Of a stretch of DNA of 64,000 nt, positions 1 to 9,348 are shown piece by piece. This stretch comes from Actinomycetospora sp. NBRC 106378. GTDB taxonomy: Bacteria > Actinomycetota > Actinomycetes > Mycobacteriales > Pseudonocardiaceae. Each line of letters begins with the position of its first letter. Position 1 is the stretch's first letter. The stretch spans positions 620,001 through 684,000 of the forward strand of contig NZ_BSTT01000002.1 in the NCBI RefSeq assembly GCF_030269685.1. Direction: 5' to 3'. A program made the position numbers and the translations under genes. A model generated the notes under the pieces. It made no database searches, had not been told where the DNA came from, and saw only the letters and a list, made by a program, of their open reading frames with translations.

Positions 1-1344
1 CGCGCCGGGGGCTACACGGTGCGCACCACGCTCGACCCCGCGGCGATGGCCGCCGCGAAGCAGGCCGTGGACGCCAAGGTGCCGCCGACGCAGCCGCACG
101 TGGCCGACACCCTCGCGATCGTGCAGCCCGGTGCCACGTCGCACCCGGTCCGTGCGCTCGCCGCCAACCGCGGGTACGGGCTGGACGCCGCGGCGGGCCA
201 GACCACCTACGACCTGCCGGTCGAGCCGGAGAACCTCGGCGCCGGCTCGGTCTACAAGATCTTCACCTCGGCGACCTACCTGCTGGGCGGCGGGGGCATC
301 TCGAACGTCATCCCGGTCCCGCCCTCGGGGTACGCCTCCCCGCTCTCGCCGGGCTTCGTCGTCGCGAACGACGGCAACTACCCCGGGCAGCTGACGCTGC
401 AGGACGCGCTCGCGCAGTCGCCGAACACCGCCTTCGTCAAGCTCGAGGAGACGACCGGCGTCGCACCGGTGGTCGACATGGCCGTGAACATGGGCATGAC
501 GTCGCTCGCGAAGCCGACGGCCAACGGCGGCCCGTCCATCGCCGACACCGTGAAGGCGCAGAACCAGGCGTCGTTCACCCTCGGGCCGACCCCGACGAGC
601 CCCCTGGAGCTCGCGAGCGTCGGGGCCACGCTCGCCTCGCACGGCACCTGGTGCCCGCCGGACCCGATCATGTCGATGAGCGACGCCTCCGGGGCGCCGG
701 TCTCGCTGCCCTCCACGGCGTGCCACCAGGCGCTGCCGCCGCAGCTCGCCGACACCCTCATGACGGGGATGTCGAAGGACGACCAGCCCGGCGGCACGTC
801 CGCGGCCTCCGCCGTGGCGGCCGGCTGGAACCGGCCGACGGCGGCGAAGACCGGGACCACCGAGGTCTCGGAGTCCGGGGCGTTCGTGGGGGCCACCCCG
901 CAGATGTCCGGGGCGTCGATCGTCTTCGACGACTCGTCCTCGCCGCGCCCGATCTGCAACGGCAACCCGCCGACCTCCTGCGCCACCGGCAACCTCTTCG
1001 GTGGCGAGACGCCCGCGGCCACCTACTACCAGGCGATGACGACGGTGCTCGCCGGCCAGCCGGTCGCGCCCCTGCCCGCCACCGACCCGCGGTTCGTGGC
1101 GGGCGGCAACCGCATCGCGGTGCCGCAGGAGATCGGGCAGCCGGTGGACCAGGCGGCCGCCGCACTGCGGGCCGCCGGGTTCGTCGTGACCACCTCGCAG
1201 GTCGACAACCGTTCGCCCGCGGGCACGGTCGTCGGCCAGACCCCCGGCGGGGGCGGGGGACAGGGCATCCAGGGGCAGACGATCGCCCTGGTGTCGTCCA
1301 GCGGACGGGTCGCGGCACCGCCCGCACCGCCCACCACGCCCTGA
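1..1344 (+). CDS. Class A penicillin-binding protein with PASTA domain, 5'-truncated
   Basis: The reading frame is open from base 1, so the start and the glycosyltransferase half lie outside the window. The opening residues GGYTVRTTLDP are the usual linker between the transglycosylase and transpeptidase domains of class A PBPs. Transpeptidase motifs are in order: SVYK (SxxK, nt 247-258, acylated serine), SPN (SxN, nt 418-426) and KTGT (nt 847-858). After the transpeptidase comes one PASTA domain (nt about 1105-1245, VPQEIGQPVDQAAAALRAAGF), then a Gly/Pro/Ala-rich tail. It would act outside the membrane in peptidoglycan cross-linking. The family call is firm; whether the missing N-terminus holds an intact transglycosylase cannot be seen. 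Confidence 0.93.
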   Translation, partial: RAGGYTVRTTLDPAAMAAAKQAVDAKVPPTQPHVADTLAIVQPGATSHPVRALAANRGYGLDAAAGQTTYDLPVEPENLGAGSVYKIFTSATYLLGGGGISNVIPVPPSGYASPLSPGFVVANDGNYPGQLTLQDALAQSPNTAFVKLEETTGVAPVVDMAVNMGMTSLAKPTANGGPSIADTVKAQNQASFTLGPTPTSPLELASVGATLASHGTWCPPDPIMSMSDASGAPVSLPSTACHQALPPQLADTLMTGMSKDDQPGGTSAASAVAAGWNRPTAAKTGTTEVSESGAFVGATPQMSGASIVFDDSSSPRPICNGNPPTSCATGNLFGGETPAATYYQAMTTVLAGQPVAPLPATDPRFVAGGNRIAVPQEIGQPVDQAAAALRAAGFVVTTSQVDNRSPAGTVVGQTPGGGGGQGIQGQTIALVSSSGRVAAPPAPPTTP

Positions 1345-1675
1345 TCGACCCTCACCCGACCGGGTTGTTCGCGCGAGACAATCGCGCGCAACTGAAGCGA
1401 TCCCGACGTCAGGTCTCCTGATCGTCGGTTCACTCGTCGGAGTGATCCGTCGCCCGTCCGCGACACGGCGGGCCCGACCCGACGTCGGGAAGGGGCGCCG
1501 GGTGTCGGATGCCGCGACGAGATCACGGCACGGTCACGAGGACGGTGATCACACGCTCCGTAGCCACTGCTGCGGTCAGGGCTGACTGCTCCATTCGGAG
1601 TAGCGCTCCTGGCCTGCCCGCCGATGCCTGCTGGTGACACGACCGGCAGAGCAGCGAGAGGCGAGGTGAGCAGCG
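1345..1675. other. 331-bp intergenic spacer between PBP and sugar transferase genes
   Basis: No supported gene is seen here. The left part holds a hairpin (described separately), and the right end carries the GAGGTGAG ribosome-binding site (about 1661-1668) of the next gene. Codon-like patterns in other frames look like GC-skew noise. A promoter for the polysaccharide operon should lie here, but I see no convincing -35/-10 pair. Confidence 0.6.
1364..1392. terminator. Hairpin downstream of the PBP gene
   Basis: GTTG (1364-1367) and CGCGCG (1370-1375) pair with CGCGCG (1383-1388) and CAAC (1389-1392), leaving a two-base bulge and a small GACAA loop. It lies 20 bp after the PBP stop. No U-tract follows, as is common in actinomycetes, so terminator function is inferred. 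Confidence 0.45.
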
Positions 1676-3199
1676 GTGACCAGCATGCGGGACCGGACGG
1701 ACGAGACCGTCGAGGCGCCCCGGCGCCACGGGTTGTCCCTGGAGGCCGTCGCGGGCATCGCCCCGGGCGACCCGCTGGTGGCCGAGACCGGCGTCGCGGG
1801 CGTCGACGACGTCCGCCGGTCCCGGATGGCGTGGGCCCACAAGATCCTGCTGCTCGACCTCGGGATCGTCGCCCTCGTCGGGCTCGTCGCCGCCGCCTGC
1901 GTGCCGACGATCGCCGAGACCCACCCGGCGGTGACGGTCGGCCTGCTCGTCGGGCTGGTCGCGCTGCTCGGCACCGCCCTCGCGGTGGGCCGGTGCTGGC
2001 ACCCGATCGTCGTGTCCTCGGGAGGCCTCGAGTACACCCGCGTCCTGCAGGCCGGGAGCGGCGCGCTGCTGGCGCTGGCCCTCACCGAGGTGGCCCTGCG
2101 CGACTACCGGCTCCAGCCCTACACGCTCGTCGTGCTCCCGGCCGCCGTCGTCGGCGTCCTCGTGGGTCGCACCGCCGCCCGCGCCCTGTTGCACCGCCGG
2201 CGTCGGCGGGGGATCGGCCTCACCGGGGTCCTCGTCGTCGGGTCGGACGAGACGGTGGCCGACCTCGTCACCCGGACGCGGCGGGCCCCGGAGTTCGGCT
2301 GGACGGTGGTCGGCGCCTGCACCCCCGCGGGCACGGGCGAGGTCGCCGGGGTCCGGGTGATCGGCGGGCTCGACGACGTCTCCGACGCCGCGCACTGCGT
2401 GGACGCCGAGGTCGTCGCGGTGACGCCGTCCCCGGGCTGGACCGGCCGGCGTCTCCACCGCCTCGCGTGGGAGCTCGAGGGCACCGACCTCGACCTCGTC
2501 GTCGACCCCGGCCTCATGGAGATCGCGGGCCCCCGCCTGCACATGACCCCGGTCGACGGTCTCCCGATGATCCGGCTGACCCAACCGATCTTCCGGGGCT
2601 GGGCGCGGGTGTCCAAGGCCGTCGTCGACCGGCTCGCGGCGGCCGTCGCCGTCCTGCTGCTCTCGCCGGTGCTCCTGACCATCGCGCTGCTGGTCAAGCG
2701 CGAGGACGGCGGCCCGGTGTTCTTCCACCAGGAGCGGGTGGGCCGCGAGGGCATCGCGTTCCGGATGGTCAAGTTCCGCTCGATGGCCACCGACGCCGAG
2801 GGCACCAAGGCCGCGCTCGACGCCGCCAACGAGGCGGCCGGCCCGCTGTTCAAGATGCGGCGCGACCCCCGGGTGACCCGCATCGGCAGCGTCCTGCGCC
2901 GCTACTCGCTCGACGAGCTGCCGCAGCTGTTCAATGTGCTCGGCGGGTCGATGTCGCTGGTCGGGCCCCGCCCGCCGCTGCCCCGCGAGGTCGTCGAGTA
3001 CGCCGACGACGCCCGCCGGCGCCTGCTCGTGCGGCCCGGCATGACCGGCCTGTGGCAGGTCTCCGGCCGCTCGGACCTGTCCTGGGACGAGAGCGTCCGC
3101 CTCGACCTGCGCTACGTCGAGAACTGGTCGCCCGGCCTCGACCTCCACATCCTCGCCCGCACCGTCACCGCCGTCGTCACCGGCCGCGGCGCGTACTGA
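1676..3199 (+). CDS. Exopolysaccharide polyprenyl-phosphate sugar-1-phosphate transferase
   Basis: 507 aa, WbaP/WcaJ-type initiating transferase that loads the first sugar phosphate on undecaprenyl phosphate in the membrane. The N-terminal 170 residues hold about five membrane segments, a Rossmann-like middle follows, and the C-terminal 190 residues are the catalytic bacterial sugar transferase domain. That domain has FKMRRDPRVTRIG, RRYSLDELPQLFNVL, SLVGPRPPLPREV and GMTGLWQVSGRSDLSW. The GTG start at 1676 is favoured by GAGGTGAG eight bases upstream; an ATG three codons later (1685) is an alternative. It is the first gene of the polysaccharide cluster, with the next gene 17 bp downstream. 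Confidence 0.93.
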   Translation: MTSMRDRTDETVEAPRRHGLSLEAVAGIAPGDPLVAETGVAGVDDVRRSRMAWAHKILLLDLGIVALVGLVAAACVPTIAETHPAVTVGLLVGLVALLGTALAVGRCWHPIVVSSGGLEYTRVLQAGSGALLALALTEVALRDYRLQPYTLVVLPAAVVGVLVGRTAARALLHRRRRRGIGLTGVLVVGSDETVADLVTRTRRAPEFGWTVVGACTPAGTGEVAGVRVIGGLDDVSDAAHCVDAEVVAVTPSPGWTGRRLHRLAWELEGTDLDLVVDPGLMEIAGPRLHMTPVDGLPMIRLTQPIFRGWARVSKAVVDRLAAAVAVLLLSPVLLTIALLVKREDGGPVFFHQERVGREGIAFRMVKFRSMATDAEGTKAALDAANEAAGPLFKMRRDPRVTRIGSVLRRYSLDELPQLFNVLGGSMSLVGPRPPLPREVVEYADDARRRLLVRPGMTGLWQVSGRSDLSWDESVRLDLRYVENWSPGLDLHILARTVTAVVTGRGAY

Positions 3200-3216
3200 C
3201 CCCGAAGGACACCGAC

Positions 3217-4569
3217 ATGCCGCTGAACGTGCTGATCCTCGGCCTCAACTACGCCCCCGAGCCCACCGGCATCGCGCCCTACACCACCGGGACGGCCCGT
3301 TTCCTCGCCGACGCCGGGCACCACGTCCACGTCGTCACCGGGCTGCCGCACTACCCGCACTGGGAGGTCGCGCGGCCCTACCGCAACCTGCGGGGCGCCG
3401 TGCTCCACGAGCGGGACGGCGACGTGCGCATCACCCGGGTCGACCACCCCGTGCCCGCCGACCCCACCGGCGCCGGCCGCATCGCGATGGAGGCGGCGTT
3501 CGCCCTCCGGGCGGGGCTGGTCCGCACCCGGCGCCCGGACGTCGTGCTCGCCGTCAGCCCGGCGCTGCTCACCGTCGGCGCCGCCCTGCGGTGGCGGGCC
3601 CGCGGCGCCGCGCTCGGCGTCGTCCCGCAGGACCTCTACAGCTACGCGATCGCCGAGGCACAGGCCCTGGGCGGCCGGGCGGCCGGTGCCGCGGGCCGGC
3701 TCGAGCGGACCCTGCTGCGCCGCGCGGACGGCGTCGTCGCCATCCACGCGAGCTTCGCCCGGTCGCTCGCCGACCTCGGCGTCGACCGCGACCGCATCAC
3801 GACCATCCGCAACTGGAGCCACGTCACGCCGGTCGACGCCGGGCCCGACGAGCTGGCCGGGCTACGCCGCGAGCTCGGCTGGCGCGACGACGAGATCGTC
3901 GCCCTGCACGCGGGGAACATGGGCGCGAAGCAGGGGCTGGAGAACGTCGTCGAGGCCGCCCGCCTGGCCGACGCCACCGGCGCCGCCGTGCGCTTCGTCC
4001 TGCTGGGCACCGGCAACCAGCGTGCCCGGCTCGAGCGGCACGGAGCGGGCATCGAACGCCTGCAGTTCCTCGACCCGCTGGCCTCCGGCCAGTTCGAGCG
4101 CGCGATGGCCGCCGCCGACGTGCTGGTGCTCAACGAGAAGCCGGGCGTCGAGGAGATGTGCGTGCCCTCGAAGCTCACGTCGTACTTCGCCGCCGGCCGG
4201 CCCGTCGTCGCCGCCACCGGCGACCGGTCCGCCGCCGCCGCGGAGATCCGGGCCTCGGAGGGCGGGGTCCGGATCGAGGCGGGCGTGCCGGAGGACCTCC
4301 TGCGCGCGGTCCTGCGCACCGGGGTCGACCGCGAGGGCGCGGCCGCGGCCGGCCTGCGCGGGCGGCTGTTCGCGCGGGACGCGCTGTCCGAGGACGCCGC
4401 CCGGGCCGCGTACGTCGGCTGGGTCGAGGGGCTGGCCGCGGGCCGGTCGTCCCGCCGCCCCGGCCACGCGCGCCCGACGACCGCACCGTTCGCGTCCGTG
4501 CCCGCGCAGGCGCCCGCACCGGCCTCCGAGCAGGTGCGCGGGACGCGCGCTCTCGAGGAGGCGACCTGA
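3217..4569 (+). CDS. Family 4 glycosyltransferase (WbuB/WcaI-like)
   Basis: 450 aa. It begins NVLILGLNYAPEPTGIAPYTTG, the N-terminus typical of WcaI/WbuB-type GT-B enzymes that act on lipid-linked sugars after the initiating transferase. The donor-site region reads EKPGVEEMCVPSKLTSYFAAGRPVVAA, matching the E-x7-E pattern and the conserved S-K-x-Y of retaining GT4 enzymes. ATG at 3217 follows CCGAAGGAC, a good ribosome-binding site. The last about 50 residues are Arg/Pro/Ala-rich and probably disordered. The sugar and linkage cannot be read from sequence. Co-transcription with the sugar transferase is likely. Confidence 0.9.
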   Translation: MPLNVLILGLNYAPEPTGIAPYTTGTARFLADAGHHVHVVTGLPHYPHWEVARPYRNLRGAVLHERDGDVRITRVDHPVPADPTGAGRIAMEAAFALRAGLVRTRRPDVVLAVSPALLTVGAALRWRARGAALGVVPQDLYSYAIAEAQALGGRAAGAAGRLERTLLRRADGVVAIHASFARSLADLGVDRDRITTIRNWSHVTPVDAGPDELAGLRRELGWRDDEIVALHAGNMGAKQGLENVVEAARLADATGAAVRFVLLGTGNQRARLERHGAGIERLQFLDPLASGQFERAMAAADVLVLNEKPGVEEMCVPSKLTSYFAAGRPVVAATGDRSAAAAEIRASEGGVRIEAGVPEDLLRAVLRTGVDREGAAAAGLRGRLFARDALSEDAARAAYVGWVEGLAAGRSSRRPGHARPTTAPFASVPAQAPAPASEQVRGTRALEEAT

Positions 4570-4618
4570 CACGTTCTGTGTACAACGACTCGCTCTGCGT
4601 GACTTCATTGTTTAGCGT

Positions 4619-4638
4619 GTTGCTCTGTTCAGAGCAAC
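4619..4638. promoter_or_regulatory. Perfect 20-bp palindrome upstream of gmd
   Basis: Left arm GTTGCTCTG (4619-4627), spacer TT, right arm CAGAGCAAC (4630-4638). It sits in a locally AT-richer stretch (4570-4640), just upstream of a leader ORF and of the dehydratase gene. The very short 2-nt spacer suits a dimeric repressor operator better than an RNA hairpin. Which regulator binds is unknown. Confidence 0.55.
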
Positions 4639-4667
4639 GGCCGCCCCGAATGCCGAGAGGTGACCGC

Positions 4668-4739
4668 ATGACTGACTGCTCCGACCCGCTCACGACCACC
4701 TGCCTGCACGACATCGACCTGTGGGGAGCTGCGGCATGA
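4668..4739 (+). CDS. Putative 23-codon leader peptide, translationally coupled to gmd
   Basis: ATG at 4668 follows GAGAGGTGACC, a strong ribosome-binding site. The ORF encodes 23 residues ([20 protein letters not shown], then AAA) and its TGA overlaps the gmd start as ATGA (4736-4739). The product has no recognisable domain and is too short for a folded enzyme. Its place between a palindrome and the dehydratase gene, together with the coupling, suggests a regulatory leader or a means of tuning gmd translation. It may also be a chance ORF; conservation in relatives would decide. Confidence 0.4.
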   Translation: MTDCSDPLTTTCLHDIDLWGAAA

Positions 4740-5743
4740 AGCGCGCGTTGATCACCGGTATCACCGGCCAGGACGGTTCGTACCTCGCCGAGCTGCTGCT
4801 GTCGAAGGGATACGAGGTCCACGGGATCATCCGCCGGTCCTCGACCTTCAACACCGGCCGGATCGAACACCTGTACCAGGATCCGCACGATCCCGATCAG
4901 CGTCTGGTCCTGCACTACGGCGACCTGACCGACGCCTCGCGTCTGGTGACGCTGATCGAGAAGGTCCGGCCCGACGAGGTCTACCACCTGGCCGCGCAGT
5001 CCCACGTGCGCGTCTCGTTCGACGAACCGGAGTACACCGGCAACACCACCAGCGTCGGCACCGCCCGGTTGCTCGAGGCGATCCGGATGGTCGGGATCGA
5101 GACCCGCTACTACCAGGCGTCGAGCTCGGAGATGTTCGGGGCGACCCCGCCGCCGCAGTCCGAGGAGACGCCGTTCTACCCGCGCAGCCCTTATGGGGCG
5201 GCGAAGGTCTACGGCTATTGGATGGCGCGGAACTACCGTGAGGCGCACGGGATGTTCGCCGTCAACGGGATCCTGTTCAACCACGAGTCCCCGCGCCGCG
5301 GCGAGACGTTCGTGACCCGCAAGATCGCCCGCGCCGCCGCCCGCATCGCGCTGGGGCTCGAGCAGCACGTCTACCTCGGCAACCTCGACGCCGTCCGCGA
5401 CTGGGGCTACGCCCCGGAGTACGTGGAGGGCATGTGGCGGATGCTGCAGGCCGACCACGGTGACGACTACGTGCTCGCCACCGGCACCGCGACCACCGTC
5501 GAACAGTGGGTCCGCTCCTGCTTCGACCACGTGAACCTGGACTGGGAGGACCACGTCCGGTTCGACGAGACCTACCTGCGGCCCACCGAGGTCGACGCCC
5601 TCATCGGCGACGCCTCGAAGGCCCGCACCCAGCTCGGCTGGACCGCGCAGACCATGCCCGCACAGCTCGCGACGATCATGGTCGAGGCCGATCTCGCCGA
5701 GAACCGGGCCGCGGTCCCGTCCGCGACGGCGGTCGCCCGATGA
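4736..5743 (+). CDS. gmd: GDP-mannose 4,6-dehydratase (copy 1)
   Basis: 335 aa, close to the family length. It would convert GDP-mannose to GDP-4-keto-6-deoxymannose in the cytosol, the branch point to GDP-fucose, GDP-rhamnose and GDP-perosamine. The NADP-binding motif [20 protein letters not shown] is at the N-terminus. The catalytic region includes [22 protein letters not shown] and [14 protein letters not shown] (Tyr and Lys of the YxxxK motif), followed by [20 protein letters not shown], diagnostic for Gmd. ATG at 4736 is chosen because MKRALITG starts the Rossmann fold directly and GGGGAGCT precedes it; an in-frame start at 4721 is less likely. A second gmd lies at 8291. Confidence 0.93.
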   Translation: MKRALITGITGQDGSYLAELLLSKGYEVHGIIRRSSTFNTGRIEHLYQDPHDPDQRLVLHYGDLTDASRLVTLIEKVRPDEVYHLAAQSHVRVSFDEPEYTGNTTSVGTARLLEAIRMVGIETRYYQASSSEMFGATPPPQSEETPFYPRSPYGAAKVYGYWMARNYREAHGMFAVNGILFNHESPRRGETFVTRKIARAAARIALGLEQHVYLGNLDAVRDWGYAPEYVEGMWRMLQADHGDDYVLATGTATTVEQWVRSCFDHVNLDWEDHVRFDETYLRPTEVDALIGDASKARTQLGWTAQTMPAQLATIMVEADLAENRAAVPSATAVAR

Positions 5744-5795
5744 CCCGCCGCCCCCGACCCACCCCTCGTACTCCCCGATCCGGAAGGACCGCACG

Positions 5796-7295
5796 GTGAC
5801 CGCGCGCGACCATCTGAACCTCCTCACCCAGCAGTGGCGGGTGATCGTTGCGGCGGGCCTGCTCGGGATCGTCGTCGCCGGCATCCTCGTCCTCGTCGCC
5901 CCCGTGAAGTACGCGGCCTCGGTGACGCTCTACATCTCCACCCAGCAGACGAACTCCAGCTCCACCGACGCCTACCAGGGCAGCCTGCTCTCCCAGGACC
6001 GCGTGAAGTCCTACACCGAGCTGCTGTCCAGCTACCGGCTCGGGCAGGAGGTGGCGACCGACCTCGGTCTCCGCGAGGACCCGCAGGCGATCGCCGACGA
6101 GGTCTCCGCCAGCGTCACGCCGAACACCGTCCTGCTCACCGCCGAGGTCACCGACGTCTCCCCGGAGCGCGCCGAGGCCATCGCCGGGGCGATCGGCCGC
6201 CGGTTCCCGGCGCTGATCGCGCAGCTCGAGAAGCCCGCGAACTCCGCCCTGCCGCCCTCGGTCACCGCGACCGTCGTGCAGGGGCCGCTGCTCGACCCGT
6301 CCGCGGTGTCGCCGCGCCCGCTGGTCGACCTCGGGATCGGGCTCGGTGCGGGCCTGCTCCTCGGGATCGCGATCGCCGTGCTGCGCCGCACGCTCGACCG
6401 GTCGGTGCGCAGCACCGAGCAGCTCGCCACCGTGGTCCCGAAGCCGCTGCTCGGCACGCTCGCCGACGACCGCACCGTCGAGTCGGTCCCGCTGTTCCTG
6501 CGCGACCGGCCGTCCTCGCCGATCGCGGAGAGCATGCGCGCGGTCCGCACCAACTTCGACATGTTCGACTTCGACCGGGCCACCACCGTGTTCGCGGTGA
6601 CGAGCTCGGTGGAGGACGAGGGCAAGTCCACGGTGCTGGTCAACCTCGCCCTCGCGCAGGCCGGCGCCGGGCGCCGGGTGCTGGTCATCGAGGGCGACCT
6701 GCGCAAGCCGCGGGCCGCGCAGTACCTGGGCCTGTCCGAGGACGCCGGCCTCACGCAGGTGCTCACCGGCAAGGCCGACGTCGACGACGTCCTGCAGCAG
6801 GGCCCGGTGCCGGGGCTGCACCTGCTCGCGAGCGGGCCGCGCCCGCCGAACCCCTGCGAGATGATCGAGTCGGCCCAGATGGCCGAGCTCCTCGCCGGGC
6901 TGCGCGAGCGCTACGACCTCGTGCTCATCGACGCCCCGCCGCTGCTGCCGGTCGCCGACGGGCTCGCGCTCGCCCGGCTCGCCGACGGCGTCGTGTTCAC
7001 CGTCCGGGCCGGCTTCACCAACACCGCGCTCGTGCGCCGGGCCCACGAGATGCTCGAGACGGCCGGGGTGACCCACGTCGGCGTGGTCCTCAACCGCACG
7101 AAGGACCGCACCGACGGCTACTACGCCGGCTACTACTACGCCGAGCCCGACCGCCGCGGCAGGGCGACGCCCGCTCCGGCCCCGACGCCCGCCCCGGCCC
7201 CGACACCCGGTCCGCGGCAGGAGTTCGCGGCGGTGCCGGCACCCGGCGGGGAGCCGGACCGGACCACGCCCGCCGTCACCGGCCGCCACCGGTGA
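5796..7295 (+). CDS. Wzz-like chain-length regulator fused to BY-kinase
   Basis: 499 aa, a one-polypeptide polysaccharide co-polymerase as found in Gram-positives and actinobacteria. The Wzz domain has a first membrane segment near residues 15-36 and a second near 175-195. The cytosolic tyrosine kinase follows with Walker A EDEGKSTVL (Lys277), Walker A' VLVIEGDLRKP and Walker B LVLIDAPPLLPVADG. A Tyr cluster, DGYYAGYYYAEP, is the likely autophosphorylation tail. The C-terminal end is a Pro/Ala/Thr-rich repeat. GTG at 5796 follows GGAAGGACC at ideal spacing. The stop overlaps the next start (GTGA), so it is coupled to the SGNH hydrolase. Confidence 0.93.
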   Translation: MTARDHLNLLTQQWRVIVAAGLLGIVVAGILVLVAPVKYAASVTLYISTQQTNSSSTDAYQGSLLSQDRVKSYTELLSSYRLGQEVATDLGLREDPQAIADEVSASVTPNTVLLTAEVTDVSPERAEAIAGAIGRRFPALIAQLEKPANSALPPSVTATVVQGPLLDPSAVSPRPLVDLGIGLGAGLLLGIAIAVLRRTLDRSVRSTEQLATVVPKPLLGTLADDRTVESVPLFLRDRPSSPIAESMRAVRTNFDMFDFDRATTVFAVTSSVEDEGKSTVLVNLALAQAGAGRRVLVIEGDLRKPRAAQYLGLSEDAGLTQVLTGKADVDDVLQQGPVPGLHLLASGPRPPNPCEMIESAQMAELLAGLRERYDLVLIDAPPLLPVADGLALARLADGVVFTVRAGFTNTALVRRAHEMLETAGVTHVGVVLNRTKDRTDGYYAGYYYAEPDRRGRATPAPAPTPAPAPTPGPRQEFAAVPAPGGEPDRTTPAVTGRHR

Positions 7296-8032
7296 GCACC
7301 GGGACCCGCCCGGCGCCCGTCGTGCCGGCGGGTCCCGTCGCCGGACCCCCGCTCCGCCGGGTACCGCGCGCCGTCGTCGTCATCCTGACGACGGCCGCGG
7401 TGCTGCTGGTCGCGACCGTCGCCGTCGCCACCGTCCTGGCGCCGCACCCCGCCGTGGGTCCCGGGTCCCGGGTGGTCGTCGTCGGCGACAGCTACTCCTC
7501 CGGCACCGTCCAGGGCGGGCTCGGCGGGTCCAACTGGACCGCCCTGCTCGCCGACCGCCGGGGCTGGGCGCTGACCGACACCGCGATCCCGGGCACGGGC
7601 TACCTGCGGGCCCGCCCCTACGCGGGGAGCTTCGTGGCCGCCCAGCTCGACGGCGCGCTGGCCCTGCGGCCGGAGCTCGTCGTGGTGCAGGGCTCGCTCA
7701 ACGACGGCGACCTGCCGCCCGCGCTGGTCGGGGCCGCGGCCGCCACGCTCTACGCGGACGTCCACGCCCGCGTGCCCGGGGCCCGGCTCGTGGTGATCGG
7801 GCCGGCGTGGCCGGGCGACGTCCCGCCGGCCGGGCTCGTCGCCGTGCGCGACGCGGTCGGCGAGGCCGCCCGCGCTGCCGGGGCGGTGTGGATCGACCCC
7901 ATGACCGAGGGGTGGTTCGCCGGCCCGCAGGGCGCGGCCCTGATCGGCGCCGACGCCCTGCACCCCACCGACGCGGGCCACCGCCTCATGGCCGACCGCA
8001 CCGCCGACGGCCTGACCCGCGCCGGCCTCTGA
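7292..8032 (+). CDS. Membrane-anchored SGNH/GDSL-type hydrolase
   Basis: 246 aa from a GTG overlapping the kinase stop. One N-terminal membrane anchor (about residues 27-50) precedes an extracytoplasmic SGNH domain. Block I is VVVVGDSYSSG (nucleophile Ser67), block III is QGSLND with the Asn, and block V is DALHPTDAGH with the Asp-His pair. Members of this family often remove or shuffle acetyl groups on polysaccharides. The gene order supports O-acyl editing of the exported glycan, but the substrate is inferred. Confidence 0.85.
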   Translation: MSTGTRPAPVVPAGPVAGPPLRRVPRAVVVILTTAAVLLVATVAVATVLAPHPAVGPGSRVVVVGDSYSSGTVQGGLGGSNWTALLADRRGWALTDTAIPGTGYLRARPYAGSFVAAQLDGALALRPELVVVQGSLNDGDLPPALVGAAAATLYADVHARVPGARLVVIGPAWPGDVPPAGLVAVRDAVGEAARAAGAVWIDPMTEGWFAGPQGAALIGADALHPTDAGHRLMADRTADGLTRAGL

Positions 8033-8123
8033 CCCCGGACGGGTGAATTCCCGTTCCGCGTGATCGGGCCGCCCCGTCACCGGATCCGGTGAACGCCGCA
8101 CCGGTCGCGACATGGCTCCCGGG

Positions 8124-8146
8124 GTCGTACGTCGGATCCGTACGAC
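8124..8146. promoter_or_regulatory. 8-bp inverted repeat upstream of second gmd
   Basis: GTCGTACG (8124-8131), a 7-nt spacer, then CGTACGAC (8139-8146), inside the 258-bp gap between the hydrolase and the second dehydratase. The stop-to-start gap breaks the otherwise overlapping operon, so a separate promoter for the second half is likely. The repeat differs in sequence from the palindrome before gmd copy 1. Operator function is inferred; it could also end the upstream transcript. The rest of the gap shows no gene. Confidence 0.4.
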
Positions 8147-8290
8147 GTGCCCAGAACAGTGCCGAAACCGCTCGAGAAGGTCACGGAAGAATCACGGGAG
8201 CCGTTCCGCCGGGAATGGCCGACGTAGCGGAATCGCCATCGCCCGCGATTCACCTCCCGACCCGCACAGCAATTCCCGGAGGACATCGAC

Positions 8291-9346
8291 GTGAGCCCGA
8301 CCGCACCGAAGACCGCGTTCATCACCGGCATCACCGGCCAGGACGGGTCCTACCTCGCGGAGCTGCTGCTCTCCAAGGGTTACGAGGTCCACGGCCTCAT
8401 CCGCCGCGCCTCGACGTTCAACACCCACCGGATCGACCACCTCTACCGCGACCCGCACGAGCACGGCGCGAAACTGCACCTGCACCACGGTGAGCTCACC
8501 GATTCCTCGCGCCTGGTCTCGCTGCTCTCCGAGATCGCGCCCGACGAGGTCTACCACCTCGCCGCCCAGTCGCACGTGCGCGTCAGTTTCGACGAGCCGG
8601 AGTTCACCGCGAACACCACCGGCATCGGCACCATCCGGCTGCTCGAGGCCATTCGCATGATCGGGCTCGACGTGCGCTTCTACCAGGCGTCGAGTTCGGA
8701 GATGTTCGGCGCGACGCCGCCGCCGCAGCGCGAGGACACCCCGTTCCACCCGCGGTCGCCCTACGGGGTGTCGAAGGTCCTGGGCTACTGGACCACCCGC
8801 AACTACCGCGAGGCGTACGACCTGTTCGCCGTCAACGGCATCCTGTTCAACCACGAGTCCCCGCGCCGCGGCGAGACCTTCGTGACCCGCAAGATCGCGC
8901 GCGCCGCCGCCCGCATCGCCCTGGGTCACGAGTCCGTGGTGCACCTCGGGAACCTCGACGCCGTCCGCGACTGGGGCTTCGCGCCGGAGTACGTCGAGGG
9001 CATGTGGGCGATGCTGCAGGCCGACGAGCCCGACGACTACGTGCTCGCCACCGGCACCGCCCACACCGTCGAGGACTTCGCGCGGATGTGCTTCTCCCAC
9101 GTCGGGCTCGACTGGACCCGCCACGTCCGCTTCGACGAGCGCTACGTGCGCCCCACCGAGGTCGACGCGCTGATCGGCGACCCGTCGAAGGCCGCCCGCG
9201 AACTCGGCTGGCGTCCGCGCACCTTCGCCCCCGAGATCGCCCGCATCATGGTCGACGCGGAGCTGTCGATGCTGCAGGGCCCCGCCGCGCACGTCGCGCC
9301 GTTCCCGAACGCGTCCGGGTACGCCGGCCGCTCGATCGCGGGCTGA
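8291..9346 (+). CDS. gmd: GDP-mannose 4,6-dehydratase (copy 2)
   Basis: 351 aa, strongly similar to the product of 4736-5743 along its whole length. It shares [35 protein letters not shown], the [14 protein letters not shown] catalytic Tyr/Lys segment and [20 protein letters not shown]. The C-terminus is about 15 residues longer. GTG at 8291 follows GGAGGACATCGAC, a strong ribosome-binding site. Two Gmd copies in one cluster with no adjacent GDP-4-keto-6-deoxymannose reductase (fcl/rmd) is unusual; the second may be a paralog with altered specificity or expression. Same-family assignment is secure, redundancy of function is not. Confidence 0.92.
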   Translation: MSPTAPKTAFITGITGQDGSYLAELLLSKGYEVHGLIRRASTFNTHRIDHLYRDPHEHGAKLHLHHGELTDSSRLVSLLSEIAPDEVYHLAAQSHVRVSFDEPEFTANTTGIGTIRLLEAIRMIGLDVRFYQASSSEMFGATPPPQREDTPFHPRSPYGVSKVLGYWTTRNYREAYDLFAVNGILFNHESPRRGETFVTRKIARAAARIALGHESVVHLGNLDAVRDWGFAPEYVEGMWAMLQADEPDDYVLATGTAHTVEDFARMCFSHVGLDWTRHVRFDERYVRPTEVDALIGDPSKAARELGWRPRTFAPEIARIMVDAELSMLQGPAAHVAPFPNASGYAGRSIAG

Positions 9347-9348
9347 CG

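Noticed and set aside
1523-3148. 541-codon minus-strand open frame opposite the sugar transferase gene
   Set aside because: Composition (Arg/Gly/His/Pro-rich, no motifs) and complete overlap with a clear enzyme gene mark it as antisense noise.
3591-4739. Long open frame overlapping the glycosyltransferase and upstream region of gmd
   Set aside because: Arg/Pro/Ala-rich translation typical of a shifted frame in high-GC DNA; only its last 23 codons, with their own start and ribosome-binding site, are kept as a leader ORF.
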